From: Craterostigma plantagineum
Lineage: Eukaryota; Streptophyta; Magnoliopsida; Lamiales; Linderniaceae
Assembly: GCA_027422505.1 (NCBI GenBank)
Contig: JAPQWV010000002.1
Coordinates: 23,910,501-23,974,500 of the forward strand
DNA length: 64,000 bases
Direction: 5' to 3'
A model generated the notes under the pieces. It saw only the letters and a program-made list of their open reading frames with translations. It was not told the DNA's origin and made no database searches. A program made the translations under genes and the position numbers. Position 1 is the stretch's first letter, and every line of letters begins with the position of its first letter. Shown here piece by piece: positions 34,390-45,045 of the stretch.

Positions 34390-35977
34390 ATGAAAATGAT
34401 GAAGAAAGGTTTAACTTATACGAATTGATGTCAGTGACGAATTAAATTCGCAATATAGATGTATGAAATAACAAACTTCACGAACTGAATCGTACTTGGC
34501 GAATTGAATTTGACGAGTCCTATGTTTTGATGAGTTCGCAAAGTGGGAATGGGAAATATGTACTTAGCGAAATTATGGGTTAATGAGCTAGATACTTTGC
34601 GAATTAAGTTCTTTCGTAAGTTTTGGGAAGTTCACGAATTCATAAATATTTAAATAATTCTTAGGTTGAATTAAGTTAAATAGATAGTACACTAACATTA
34701 TAATTTTGGACTTAAGGTCAGGGACTGAGAATTTCACAAGACTAGCAGCAATAAATTCACGGACGCCAGGTAAGTGGAAATCACAACTACAACAAATAAT
34801 TTTTTATGTGTATGAATTACGTGACTACTTGCCTCCATGACTTACGTGATTTTTATGTGACGGAAATTAGTCTATGCGATAACATTGCACGCATATTTGC
34901 ATGATTCATGGCATGAGCACATGCAAGCACGACTAGTATAAGAGTCAGGGAAAGAGAGCGTGTATGAGTATAAGATCGCGTGAGAGCGATGTATATTTGC
35001 CGATATAGGCATTTGTGTTGACTCAATGATGAGTCACGGCTCTTCTATGCTACCATGGCAATCACGATGCCGAATTACCTGATTCACGAAAGGTCGGGGA
35101 AATACACCATGGCAATTCACGATGCTAATTACCTGATTCACGATAGGTAGGTGGATACCCCGTAGCGGGAGTTGCAACCTGGAGGATGCGACTCGAGGGA
35201 ATAAGTTGCACCGAGGGAACCTCAGGTGTTGGCAACCTCGTAGTAGGCTACCAGTGAGAAGCGCCCGCGTGTCAGGCCGCATTGAGATGGAAAGGCGCCT
35301 TAGGGTTAAACGCAATTTGTGTGCTCTGGTTCGCCTCTCAATGAGACTGCATTGGGCTTGAAGGGCACTATTAGCCTCTCAATGTGGACCACATTGGGAT
35401 GGAAAGGCACCATAGGGTTAAGCACAGATTGCGTACTAGGGTTTAGCCTCTCAGTGTGTGTACTGCCACTTATCCTTAGGGATTGAGCTCTATGAATGGT
35501 GCATAGTAAGATGGAAAGCCGATGGTCCAATATGAATGAAAGAACGAGAAAGACGTGAGAAGTACATGATAGCGTCGGAGCGGATGCCTTCGCTATTTAG
35601 ATCACGTGCATTGCATTCATGATTTTCACTTGCTAAGCTTTATAGCTCATTCCACGTTATTATGTGTTGTAGGTCCTCGCGATCACGGTACGTGATCATT
35701 TCCACGGCGAGGCCAACTTTTGAAGCTTCCGGGGGCTTTTTGAGATGGAAGTGTGTGCATGGATGCGACCTAGTGGAGGCCCAGTAGATAGTTTATTTTG
35801 AAACGCTTGCGTACTTCCCTATGTAAATAGGACCCACGATTATTTCGTATGAAACTTTATGATTCTTTTGTATAAAAGAAAAAAATTTATACGCCTTCTT
35901 ACATATTTTATTCATTCACAATAGCGTTAGTCACGTAAGTTAGTAAAGAAAGTAGTGGTAGAAGGCGGGGCGCCACA
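34390..35977 (+). repeat. Truncated Gypsy-like LTR
   Basis: The layout parallels the outer Gypsy LTR: a GCGAATTAAG-rich part, then GGACTGAGAATTTCACAAGA with a GACGCCAGGTAAGTGG phrase matching the GACAGGTAGGTGG context there, then TTATGTGAC-type words, and an end GGGGCGCCACA typical of an LTR terminus. An inner stretch (about 35240-35480) has imperfect tandem copies of CATTG(A/G)GATGGAAAGGC. No TG start or duplication was found, so it is a truncated solo LTR of a distant relative. Confidence 0.5.
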
Positions 35978-36366
35978 AGCGGGACTGAACGAGCCAGCCC
36001 GCGTAGGCTGCGTGCTTGGCGGGGACGGGGCGGCGGGTCCGCGGGCCAGCCCGTCAGTTTTATTAATTATATATATTATATATTATATTTAAAATATATT
36101 AATTTTATAGTTAATGATTCATTAATTAGACCATTATTAACTACATATATATTAATAAATATATAATTATAAGTTGGTTATCCGTAATTTGTTAATAAAT
36201 ACCTTAATTGACTAAAAAGTATATAATTAAAAATTAAAAAAAAACTAAAAAAATTTCTAAGCGGGCGGGCTTGGCCCACCAGGCCGACGGCCCTTCGCGG
36301 GGGAGGTTTGGTTCCATTTTTTTGTAGCGGGCCAGCCCGCCCCGGCCCGGCCCATTGACAGTACCA
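35978..36366. mobile_element. GC-ended hAT-like non-autonomous fragment
   Basis: GC-rich segments (CGAGCCAGCCCGC at left; GCGGGCCAGCCCGCCCC and GGCCCGGCCCATTGACA at right) bracket an AT-rich core (36059-36240). Subterminal GGGCC/GCCCG motifs and a TGTCAATGGGCC-type end recall short hAT elements. The left end is cut at the LTR fragment, and no 8-bp duplication is visible. Confidence 0.35.
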
Positions 36367-37340
36367 TATGGAATTATACTAGCAGAGATCAACATTGTAC
36401 CAACAAATCAACTAATTATACCGAAAAAGAATTACGGAATTTTACCATTATAGGTGGAAACGTACAGAAAATACCAACTAATTATACCACGAAAACCTCA
36501 ATTAAATTATACCACGTGTTATCAGCATTATACCAGTTAATAATATAATTTTAATTTATTATTAAATATGAAATGCTCAATTATACCTAAAGACAGACAA
36601 TTATACAAACTCGAAAATTTCACCATAAAAATATTCTGAAATTAAACGAGTAGAGCGTGATATTATACCAACAAACCAAAGTCCAATTTCTGACAATGAT
36701 ACTAACAGAAGCTGATATTATATCAACTGTTTCAGCTATTGTACATAAAAACACTATATATGGAATTATACTAACAAATATCAGCATTGTACCGTTAAAG
36801 CCGATTATTGTACCAACAAAAGCGATTATTACCAAACAAATATTTGATTAAATACCTACTGATTTCGCACTTTTTCCGCACGGTTTTATGAAATCTAGAA
36901 ATTTTGAGTTCGGAAATGGTTTCGCAAATTTTTCCGTTTGGAAATTCGTTTCGCAAGAATCATTCGTTTCGCAAACTTTCTTCTATTTCGAAATCATTTG
37001 GCAAACATCCTTTCGCAAAACACCTTTTCTTTCGTCCTTACAGTTGTTTCAAATTTCAGTTCGTAAAAATTATTTCGAAAATGATTTGCAAATTCTGTCG
37101 AAGGTTATTACGCATTGTGTGTTTCGAAAATCTTACGCAACTCGTTTCGAAAAGTTAGCTTTCGCAAGTGGCTTTCGCAAAATCCTCAATTACCAATACA
37201 TGCCAAAGCCGAGCCACAGGTAGGTAATGAATCAAGAAAGATAAGCAAAATCATTACCAATACATGCAAGCCACAGGTAATGATTCTAAGAAAGATAAGT
37301 TGACAAAATTCCACAAAGCCAATGAATCAAGAAAGACAAA
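36367..37340. repeat. Repeat-rich intergenic DNA (ATTATACC motif; TTCGCAAA-rich part; local duplication)
   Basis: The first 480 bp hold at least six exact ATTATACC words plus variants (ATTGTACC, ATTATACT). At 36870-37190 a TTTCGCAAA/TTTCGAAA-rich part starts with CCGCACGGTTTTA and AAATCTAGAAATTT, which recur at 54862-54890, so both places carry one repeat family. At 37195-37300 a block of about 50 bp (CCAATACATGC ... AAAGATAAG) is imperfectly doubled. No gene is supported. Confidence 0.5.
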
Positions 37341-38646
37341 ATCTCATCGTTCCATTGCATTCATATAACTTGGTGCAAGCAAGCAAAAGTATAAATTCAT
37401 CGGGTACTCACAAAATGAAAATGAAAGAGAGGCTGTTCTACAAACAAAATATAAAAAAAAACGTAGCATAGCATTAAGGAACGGAGCAGAGGCACGTGGG
37501 AAGGAAACAATCTTCCCAATCCTCAGCCTGCCGGGGTCCTTTAATCTCTTCATCAATTTCCACCCATCATCCGACTCAACGCATTTGCAAAGATCTATAA
37601 TCAAACGCGGGTGCCTGTCTTCGAGGTCAACAAAAGTGCGTGCGACGCAGAAAAGATTAGAAGACGACGGCTGCAACCAACTGATTCCGCTTCCAATATT
37701 GCGACGATAGCGATGAGTTCCCAATGACAACCCTGGAAGGATGACAAACGAGCTCCTCCATCTACCCATGCAAACCTGTCTGTCCAGCACCTACCATTCT
37801 TAATTAACACAAACACCGAATACTCTTCGGTAGGAAATTGCAATCCTTTGAACTCTGACATTCGTAACCACTCTCATGTAGATTTAAAATGAAATCTCCA
37901 ACAGTTGTAACGACAAGCAAGTTATGCCCATTATCCATGAACGAAAACGAGCACACGCATATACAATCCTTGGGATGAGGATAACAACGATACTTTAGAA
38001 GTTAGTAGGTCGTGAGAAGAGCAATGGTCGTAGATCAGGGAGATGAGTCCACTCATTCTTAGCAATATCAAATAATTCAAATTTTCCACAGTCAAAGTCA
38101 ATGGCAGAAAATGAAGAACTCAATACTAGTATTTTTTTCCCATCAGGTGTTAGACAAGCCATGGGACTATGCTTGCAAAACTGCATTGGACTACCGACAT
38201 CATTTAGCATATCAGCAGTCAATGTCACAACCTCTCGTGGCAGTGGAAAAAGACTAGGAGGGGATGACGAGGACGACAACAACGACGATGATACTGATAT
38301 TGAAGAAGGCAAATCATATTTGTACAGCTCTTTTTCCATCCCAAACATATAGAGGGTCGAGCTAACAACGCAAAATGCAGATACACCTAAACTAGATTTA
38401 TTAAAAAACAGATGAGGGTTGCGTGTAACAAGTCATCATCATCTCTTGCATCGTCGTCTAAATCAAATAGAAACAAGCAATGATCCACGTCGAACACATC
38501 GTTTCATAAGAAAAGACACTATCGTCGCTGTCGCCAGACTCAGGAACGCAAAAGCAAGCTAACCGTATCTTACCCAATGCTTCGCCATCCGCGATCGAGG
38601 GTACCCACAACCGCCGGATTTTAGAAGGAGGAGAATACATCTCCAT
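37341..38646 (-). pseudogene. Decayed gene of unrecognised family
   Basis: The minus strand has several coding-like blocks in one direction: MEMYSPPSKIRRLWVPSIAD (start near 38646), MFGMEKELYKYDLPSS, SPMACLTPDGKKILVLSSS, FELFDIAKNEWTHLPDLRPL, FKGLQFPTEEYSVFVLI, SSFVILPGLSLGTHRYRRN and DDGWKLMKRLKDPGRLRIGK. The blocks lie in different frames without clear splice sites between all of them, and stops intervene. The W-x-x-LPDLRP and repeating beta-strand-like character could suggest a kelch or F-box-associated propeller, but I do not recognise the family. It is probably a pseudogene; unmodelled introns are the alternative. Confidence 0.45.
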
Positions 38647-38885
38647 CGTCGCGCTTATTGTATGACTTGATCGAGTGAGATTTTTGAAGAAAATTTCAAA
38701 ACCGACGAGGCTTTGAGCCAATTTACTAGGGCTTTGAGCAAATTTCTGAATCGACATATTTTCTTTATTTTTTTTCCAGTTATGGTCGGTTCTTGAGTTC
38801 GGACCAATCGGTATTTGGGCTTATGGGCTTCAAATGTTTTCTTTAAGCCCAAACAAATATGTTAATTTATTACTCCAATCATAAA

Positions 38886-39568
38886 TAGACGTGTTCAGAC
38901 GGTTCACGGTTACGGTTCACGGTTATAACCGCCGGTTCACGGTTAGTGAAAATCTCTAACCGTAACGGAACCACAGTAACCATGATTACGGTTACGGTTT
39001 GTAACCAGAGGAGCCGGTTACGGTTTGAACTGCCGGTTTACGGTTTCAATTTATTTTGGATTTTTTTTACAAAAATGGCTTAAATAAACAAAAAAGAATT
39101 AATTTTATTTAATAAGATAAAAAATTCATTCCATTTTAGAAAAAACACAAAATACACCATAAAAAATATTATCGCTCAATTTTCGCTTCCGGGAGTGTTC
39201 GACGAGCACTCATTATAGCCTTCCCCTTCTTCCGTGTCGTTGAAACATAGAATAAAAAAAGAAGCATAGAATCAACAGTAAAAAAATGACCGTTTCGTAA
39301 TATAATACACAAAAAATAACTATAGAACTCAAGCCCAACACAAAGGAACAATATATTTTATAATTTTATTTATTGGAAAACCGGCAGTTCTAACCCGGTT
39401 ATAACCGGCGGTTTACGGTTAGAAATTTCGATAACCATAATCGAACCGTATTAAATAACGGTTTGGTTACGGTTTAAACCGTAACCGTTGACCACGATTA
39501 ACTGAACCGTTGACCGCCTGTTCGGTTACGGTTTGGTTACGGTTTTTCAAACCGTTTGAACACGTCTA
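38886..39568. mobile_element. Non-autonomous hAT element (MITE) with 8-bp TSD
   Basis: The ends TAGACGTGTTCAGACGGTT and AACCGTTTGAACACGTCTA are inverted repeats with one mismatch in 19 bp. The 8-bp direct duplication ATCATAAA is at 38878-38885 and 39569-39576. Subterminal regions are packed with the words GGTTACGG and AACCGT on both strands, likely transposase contact sites. The 683-bp body encodes no transposase. Ends, subterminal repeats and 8-bp duplication all fit hAT. Confidence 0.88.
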
Positions 39569-39576
39569 ATCATAAA

Positions 39577-40352
39577 TGAGGCATGGCTGCTTTGCTAGTT
39601 CTCTGTGGCAGATCTATCGAAGTATATTAGGTCGTTTCGGCCTGGTCATATTTAATTTTACCCAATTTTTATTTTTATTTAAGAAATTGGGTGGTCATTC
39701 TTCAATTTGATGGCCCATTAGTTTGTCTTAATCCATCCAATGGATATGTCCAACTTTTAATTTGAAACTAGATATCAGAAATTGCGTCTTTTACCTTGGG
39801 ATAATAATCTTGATCCTTGAGATGGGGTAGTACCTTCTTTATATCTTTACCAAGATGAGAAACTCATTTCTCATTCCAAACATGTGAACTTCACAAATTT
39901 AACCCTTTTCTAATTACACTGCAACGATTCGCTAATCTTCTCATAGCAGCAGCAAATAGATCGTACAACACCTTAACCACTTCCCTATCGATGGCCTCTG
40001 ATCAGACGCTTTCACCATACAACTCAACCGTAATCGCAGCATCTACATATCGTCTTCGACATGATTTTACTCCTCAACAAATCCGCATCGAATACATCAT
40101 TTCCCCCATTGTTCACATCTGAAAAATCATTTGAAAAGAAATAATTGAATAGATATGAAAAGGCTTTTGCAGATATTATATTGTCATATATACTTACAAG
40201 GGATGTGTTAGAGGCTTCCATCTTCTAACAAACGTGGGAAATCTTGAATTTGATACGCTCGGCCTTTGGTTTCTTGGACGAATCTCATCGCTGGAGCTGC
40301 TCTCTGAATTAGGACAAAGCAACATCTCTTGCATCATTAATCATCTCATTGA
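39577..40352. other. Intergenic DNA between the hAT and deleted Gypsy elements
   Basis: No gene can be supported. On the minus strand 40350-40260, and its continuation across the Gypsy at 44095-44290, show short coding-like patches (ASRKRKAESS; EELNRVIAENKK) with stops. These may be remnants of an exon split by the Gypsy insertion; the family is not recognised. Confidence 0.3.
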
Positions 40353-40357
40353 TGCTG

Positions 40358-40865
40358 TGTAATGAATGCTAATCGTAATGTATTTGATATTGGCTGCTAT
40401 TGTATCTCTTGATATTTTTATAAGATGCTGAGGGGATTAAGATGAGAAGAATTAGATGAGAGGGAGAAGGATTTCCGGATGAGAGAGTTGAGAGATAGAA
40501 GAGATGAAGAAGACGATAGTAAGATAGGTTAATTTCTTGATTAACCCTAAAACAACATAACAATATTGGTTTTATACTTAACAGATATGGGCTCATTATA
40601 TTTGTCCCATTTGATTTAAAGAAAAGATAGGCCCGTAGCCTTTCATGTCCTTCCCAAGCCCATCTCTCCTTAGCCCAAACCATCTCTCTCCAATCCATCA
40701 CAAACTTGTTCCCCATTAGCCTTCTTCAGTCTGGACTTGCTAACACCCCATCCGACAGCAACTTCCCCAACAACACTACCACTTTTCTGCCCTAATCCCT
40801 CGCTGTCCGAACCTTCCTCCTTCTCCACCGTTTCTCCGGCGACGACCTTGTCTGGGGTCATGACA
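40358..40865 (-). repeat. 3' LTR of the deleted Gypsy
   Basis: 508 bp; on the minus strand it begins TGTCATGACCCC and ends CATTACA. It contains the last 65 or so codons of the 479-codon ORF, so LTR sequence is translated in that frame. Confidence 0.93.
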
Positions 40866-42109
40866 ATACCCCCCTGTCGAGAAGATCCTTGTCCCCAAGG
40901 ATCGAGACCTGCAAATTTGTTTCTCAGATATGCTTCGTCCACCCAATTGGTGTCTTCCCAGCTCCCGTCCATCCCCTTCACCAATAGATGAGGTTTCGAC
41001 TTATCCTTCCTAAAAATCGTCTTTTGGTTGAGGATTTGAGTTCTTTGGACCACAGATTCACCTTTTCCATCTGTTTGTGGCAGTGAGGGCAAAGGAGCAA
41101 GCTTTGGGCCGAAAACTGGCATCAACGACGAGATATGAAGGGTAGGACATTTCTTAGCCGCGAGAGGGAGGTCCAGTCCGTAAGCTTCCATAACATCGAT
41201 GGGGCCGAAGTACCTGGTGCTAAGCTTCAGATCCCAGTGCAAGGCCACGGAATTCTGGTGAAAAGGTTGGGGAGTCTCGAGGTATGCCTCCTTTCCTACC
41301 TCAAATTTGCATGTTTGTTTTTTTCCATTCGCATATGTCTTCGTTATTTGTTGCGCGAGGGTTAAGGTTTTCCTATCTGGTTTCAGATCTGACCTTTTCT
41401 GCATAAATGCTCCTGCTTCAGCCGTAGTTGGTCCCAGGTATGACTCTATTGCAAACTGGGGTGGGGGGTATCTGTGTAAGCCCTCTAAACTTTGATTTGC
41501 GCCATCTGCTTGTCCGTTTGGGTTGCCCCTGGTATTCATCATCTTCAAGTACCTGATTAATTTCTCTACCTCGACCATGTGCACTTGACAGGCTCTGTAG
41601 GCCTCCAGCTGTTTTGGAATTCCTCCAAGGTTGAGAGCTATTTGGTGCTGAACCACCCTTAAAGGAGGTAATCCCATGGACTCTTTAAAAGCACCTGCAT
41701 ATGGTGTTACTGGTTCTGGTTTCTGGAGCAGTTTTAAGTTGACTTCTGTCACCTTTTTGTCTGGATGAATTAGATATGCTCCTCCCACATCTTGAACATC
41801 TAGTCCCTGGCTTACGTTATGCGAAGTTCGCTCCATAATCACCTTGCTTCTAATTTCTGAGGTTACGGCTTGAACCATGGTCGTCTTACCCTTCAATCTC
41901 ACGGTGAAAGTCATGCACTCGTAGTCAAATGTGACTGGGGTGCAAGTTCTCATCCAGTCACCTCCAAGTATGATGTCACATCCCTCGTCCCCATCTGAAT
42001 TCTGCAAAATCCTTAAGGAATGACAGAATTCTTCTCCTCCCATTTCCCACCTAAACTTTGATGCTTGCATATCACTTCTTAACTTTTGCCCGTTAACTAT
42101 CCTGACCAT
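40670..42109 (-). CDS. 479-codon ORF: protease end, RT start, integrase C-terminus and chromodomain-like tail
   Basis: The frame reads CDIILGGDWMRTCTPVTFDY (end of protease), then GLPPLRVVQHQIALNLGGIP (start of RT) up to VEVEKLIRYLKMM. It jumps to YPPPQFAIESYLG, LHWDLKLSTRYFGPIDVMEA, PTLHISSLMPVF (integrase C-terminal part) and HLLVKGMDGSWEDTNWVDEA (chromodomain-like). The junction near the NTRGNPNGQADG segment removed RT palm, RNase H and the DDE core yet kept the frame open. The last 65 or so residues are encoded by the LTR. It has no catalytic centre. The start codon shown is the first in frame; in the parent, this follows gag-protease. Confidence 0.75.
   Translation of the reverse strand: MVRIVNGQKLRSDMQASKFRWEMGGEEFCHSLRILQNSDGDEGCDIILGGDWMRTCTPVTFDYECMTFTVRLKGKTTMVQAVTSEIRSKVIMERTSHNVSQGLDVQDVGGAYLIHPDKKVTEVNLKLLQKPEPVTPYAGAFKESMGLPPLRVVQHQIALNLGGIPKQLEAYRACQVHMVEVEKLIRYLKMMNTRGNPNGQADGANQSLEGLHRYPPPQFAIESYLGPTTAEAGAFMQKRSDLKPDRKTLTLAQQITKTYANGKKQTCKFEVGKEAYLETPQPFHQNSVALHWDLKLSTRYFGPIDVMEAYGLDLPLAAKKCPTLHISSLMPVFGPKLAPLPSLPQTDGKGESVVQRTQILNQKTIFRKDKSKPHLLVKGMDGSWEDTNWVDEAYLRNKFAGLDPWGQGSSRQGGIVMTPDKVVAGETVEKEEGSDSEGLGQKSGSVVGEVAVGWGVSKSRLKKANGEQVCDGLERDGLG
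40866..40878 (-). other. Polypurine tract of the deleted Gypsy
   Basis: On the minus strand CGACAGGGGGGTAT directly precedes the 3' LTR. The G-run is the expected plus-strand primer. Confidence 0.75.
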
Positions 42110-42155
42110 TACAGGCTGTACTGGTTCCAGTGAACACCTGAGCTTCTTCGCAGTA

Positions 42156-43588
42156 TTAACTATTAGTATTCAGAAAACTTAGGGAACTACCGGACTCAAC
42201 TAGAATACTTAATTTTTGGCCTCTGTGGTACCCCATCACCTTCATAGTGTTGGGCCCATTAGCCTCCTTAGATGTGATAGCAGCATACAACAGCTCCTCA
42301 GCTGCTTCCTCACTCTCATGTCCAGCTCCTTGGATGTTGTTGAGTTCCTCTTCTTCTGTCATGATTAAATATGCTATTCTGTTTTTGCACCTATGCCCTG
42401 GGATGAAAACTTCATCACAATTGAAGCACAACCCCTTCTCTCTTCTGGCAGCCATCTCAGCAGGCGTGAGCAGCTTAGTAGGTGGCTTGAAAGTGCCCTG
42501 CCCCGGAATCTGTTGATTTGCACCACTTTCGTCTTTCCTAGTGCTAGTGTAGGCTGTGTTGAGAATCTTGCTCTGGCCCCTGTTTCTCTTTGAGATTGCC
42601 TCTAAAGTGTTCAATTGCATACGTCCCATGTTTATAGTTTCTTGGAGTGCCTTTGTCTCAAACATCATAATGAAGTTTTGTAGCTCCTCACTCAACCCAC
42701 TGATAAAGCTGGCTATGAAGTACTCCTCAGAATATTCCCGGTTACTAAACATCAGCATGCAAGCCTTGAGCTCTTCAAACTTATCAACATAGTCATTGTA
42801 TGACCCCCCTGTTTGAGTTTATTAAATTCACCAATTACCTTTGCCTCTTTCAGATCTTCAAACCTGGCTGAGATCAAGCTCAGGAACTGCCCCCAGCTTA
42901 GCTGGAGCTGTTTACTGGCCAAGTTCTGGTACCACGCAGCAGCTCTGCCCTCAAAGTACATGGCTGCCATGATCACCTTCTGATAATCAGGTATGTTGGG
43001 AACTAAACTGAAGTAACCTTCACATTTTAGCATCCAGTTTCTTGGGTTGGTACCATCAAACTTAGGGAAGTCAATCTTGGGCATGTGGTTGGGATTGTAT
43101 GTGGCTGGGTTTTGAGATGGAACAGTATTGTTGGTATTCTGTGAGAAGTCCAGTGGGGTGTTCTGTGCGGGTGGGTGGTTAGGAAGGTGGAGAGGAAGTG
43201 TCTGTCGCTGCGGTAGTATTGGGTGGTTAGGGGTTGTGGGATTTCTTGATGTGTGTGGGTGAGGGGGTAGTGGAGGGGGTGATCCCAAAATGGATACTCC
43301 ACTGTTCCTTTGCAACATGGTCTGAATGTTATTTATAGCCCTACTTAGGCTGTCAAACTTCTCATTGAAATCATCAATATTCTTTTCAAGCTGGTTAGAA
43401 ATCTCCACATGCTGTATAGTGAACTCATTCCAGATCCTATCTTCTCCAGCTACTCTTTTGCCCATTTCAGATCGGAGATCACCCACTGCCTGTGTCACCA
43501 TCAGCTCGAGTTTCTTGTACTCCTCTTGGAGATCCTTGAATCTCGTATGTTCTGCCATAATGCCGAGGAACTGAGGCTCTGATACCAA
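42156..43588 (-). pseudogene. gag and N-terminal protease of the deleted Gypsy
   Basis: Frame 43588-42752: coiled-coil-like N-terminus (FKDLQEEYKKLELMV), a Pro/His/Thr-rich linker, then MPKIDFPKFDGTNPRNWMLK and AAMYFEGRAAAWYQNLASKQ, the capsid domain. A frameshift near 42800 leads to frame 42758-42156: EYFIASFISGLSEELQNFIM, the knuckle CFNCDEVFIPGHRC as in chromovirus-like Gypsy elements, and ILVESGSSLSFLN. The last is the protease site with Glu where Asp is normal (ESG for DSG), which should abolish activity. A stop follows before the 479-codon ORF. Confidence 0.85.
43575..43587 (-). other. Primer binding site (tRNA-iMet) of the deleted Gypsy
   Basis: On the minus strand TGGTATCAGAGCC lies one base from the inner end of the 5' LTR. 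Confidence 0.9.
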
Positions 43589-44089
43589 TGTAATGAATGC
43601 TAATCGTAATGTATTTGATATTGGCTGCTATTGTATCTCTTGATATTTTTATAAGATGCTGAGGGGATTAAGATGAGAAGAATTAGATGAGAGGGAGAAG
43701 GATTTCCGGATGAGAGAGTTGAGAGATAGAAGAGATGAAGAAGACGATAGTAAGATAGGTTAATTTCTTGCTTAACCCTAAAACAACATAACAATATTGG
43801 TTTTATACTTAACAGATATGGGCTCATTATATTTGTCCCATTTGATTTAATAGGCCCGTAGCCTTTCATGTCCTTCCCAAGCCCATCTCTCCTTAGCCCA
43901 AACCATCTCTCTCCAATCCATCACAAACTTGTTCCCCATTAGCCTTCTTCAGTCTGGACTTGCTAACACCCCATCCGACATCAACTTCCCCCAACAACAC
44001 TACCACTTTTCTGCCCTAATCCCTCGCTGTCCGAGCCTTCCTCCTTCTCCACCGTTTCTCCGGCGACGACCTTGTCTGGGGTCATGACA
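43589..44089 (-). repeat. 5' LTR of the deleted Gypsy
   Basis: 501 bp, nearly identical to 40358-40865; it lacks 8 bp (AAGAAAAG type) in the middle and has one extra C. Followed by the duplication TGCTG. Confidence 0.93.
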
Positions 44090-44393
44090 TGCTGCTTTCG
44101 GCTTTTCTCTTTCTTGAAGCTGCAATGATATTAAAGTTCATGCTGGCGAATTGTTCCCTGCTTGCTCCATTATCTGATTCATTACCATACTATAATTCTG
44201 ACTCATCACTGCTATAAGATCGCTCAGTTTTTTTGTTCTCAGCAATAACCCTATTGAGTTCCTCTCTTATGGCATCTTTTTAAGGGATCAAAAGATGCTT
44301 ATTTCAGAATATTATTACATCTGTTAGATCTTCGTCTTTACACAATTTACTTATATGCGTTCCTCAACGAGGTTTCTCGATTTTTGAACTTAC

Positions 44394-44490
44394 GGAGTAA
44401 TTCTTGCTTCTCCAGTTGGGCAACGAAGATAATAACCATCAATCGTAAGGCAGGACACGCAAGTGAAGCGACGAATATGAACAGCATCAT
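44394..44490 (-). pseudogene. Macro-domain gene, exon 3 remnant
   Basis: On the minus strand the text ends YYLRCPTGEARITP directly before a donor GTAAGT. RCPTGEARITP is a signature of plant MACROD-type macro-domain proteins (ADP-ribose/O-acetyl-ADP-ribose hydrolases). The upstream part of the exon is degenerate (its left limit is approximate) and the downstream exons expected (GFxLPAxxVIHTVGP) are not found in the following 300 bp. Confidence 0.65.
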
Positions 44491-44541
44491 TAGGGGCAAC
44501 ATGAGTTTGAAAAGAAATGGAGGAGAAAGTGATGTACGTAC

Positions 44542-44583
44542 CTCCAATCGGCACCACCACCACCATTTATTGGCTGGATTGAC
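44542..44583 (-). pseudogene. Macro-domain gene, exon 2 remnant
   Basis: Between acceptor TTTTTTAATAG and donor GTACGT, 42 bp encode VNPAN, then in a shifted frame GGGGAD. Together these are the ligand loop of macro domains (VNAANxxxxGGGGxDxAI). Three to four codons are missing between the two parts and the frame is shifted by one, so the product is broken. Confidence 0.65.
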
Positions 44584-44685
44584 CTATTAAAAAAGCAAAT
44601 AGAGACAGACGTGCAATGAATGATTCGAACGGAGCAAAACGCGCATCATGAAAATTCGAATCCCTTTCTAAATCTGAACACAAAC

Positions 44686-45033
44686 TGTAATTCCTAGTGT
44701 ATCCAACAAAATAAAGATTAGAGAATATTTACCACAATTTTGAGATGGAAGAAATGAATCCGTGGAGTGTTGTGCGTGCGTTTGTTTTTGATAGGGTTGA
44801 GAGCATTCTTCTTAATATTTTCTCTTTCTATAATAATTTCACACACAAGACACACTCAATGTGTGTTAGGGTTTTAGTACATATACCACATGTTGATATA
44901 TTGTACTTGGGCTTCATGTAAGCCCATTACAAATAAGCTCACTGAGCTTTACAAATAGTAGTTCAGTTCACTTAAATAAAATTACAAGATTACGATAAAA
45001 TAATTAATTGAACACAATAAATAATTCATAACA
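44686..45033 (-). repeat. 3' LTR of the LARD-like element
   Basis: 348 bp; on the minus strand TGTTATGAATTATTT ... GGAATTACA. It has an inverted-repeat core ACACACTCAATGTGTGT. Preceded outside by CAAAC. Confidence 0.9.
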
Positions 45034-45045
45034 ATCTCCCCCTTT
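45034..45045 (-). other. PPT of the LARD-like element
   Basis: On the minus strand AAAGGGGGAGAT directly precedes the 3' LTR. Confidence 0.8.

Larger units (their letters stand above)
40358..44089 (-). mobile_element. Young, internally deleted Gypsy element
   Basis: LTRs at 40358-40865 (3' LTR) and 43589-44089 (5' LTR), duplication TGCTG at 40353-40357 and 44090-44094. The two LTRs differ by only three substitutions, a 1-bp and an 8-bp indel over some 500 bp, so the insertion is recent. Between them lie gag, a protease with a changed active site, the first codons of RT joined directly to the integrase C-terminus and chromodomain-like tail. RT palm, RNase H and integrase core are absent. It must have moved using proteins of another element. 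Confidence 0.93.

Noticed and set aside
37995..38348. Intact kelch protein gene
   Set aside because: Only one WTHLPDLRP-like block is seen, no repeated kelch double-Gly pattern, and frames break; left as unrecognised.
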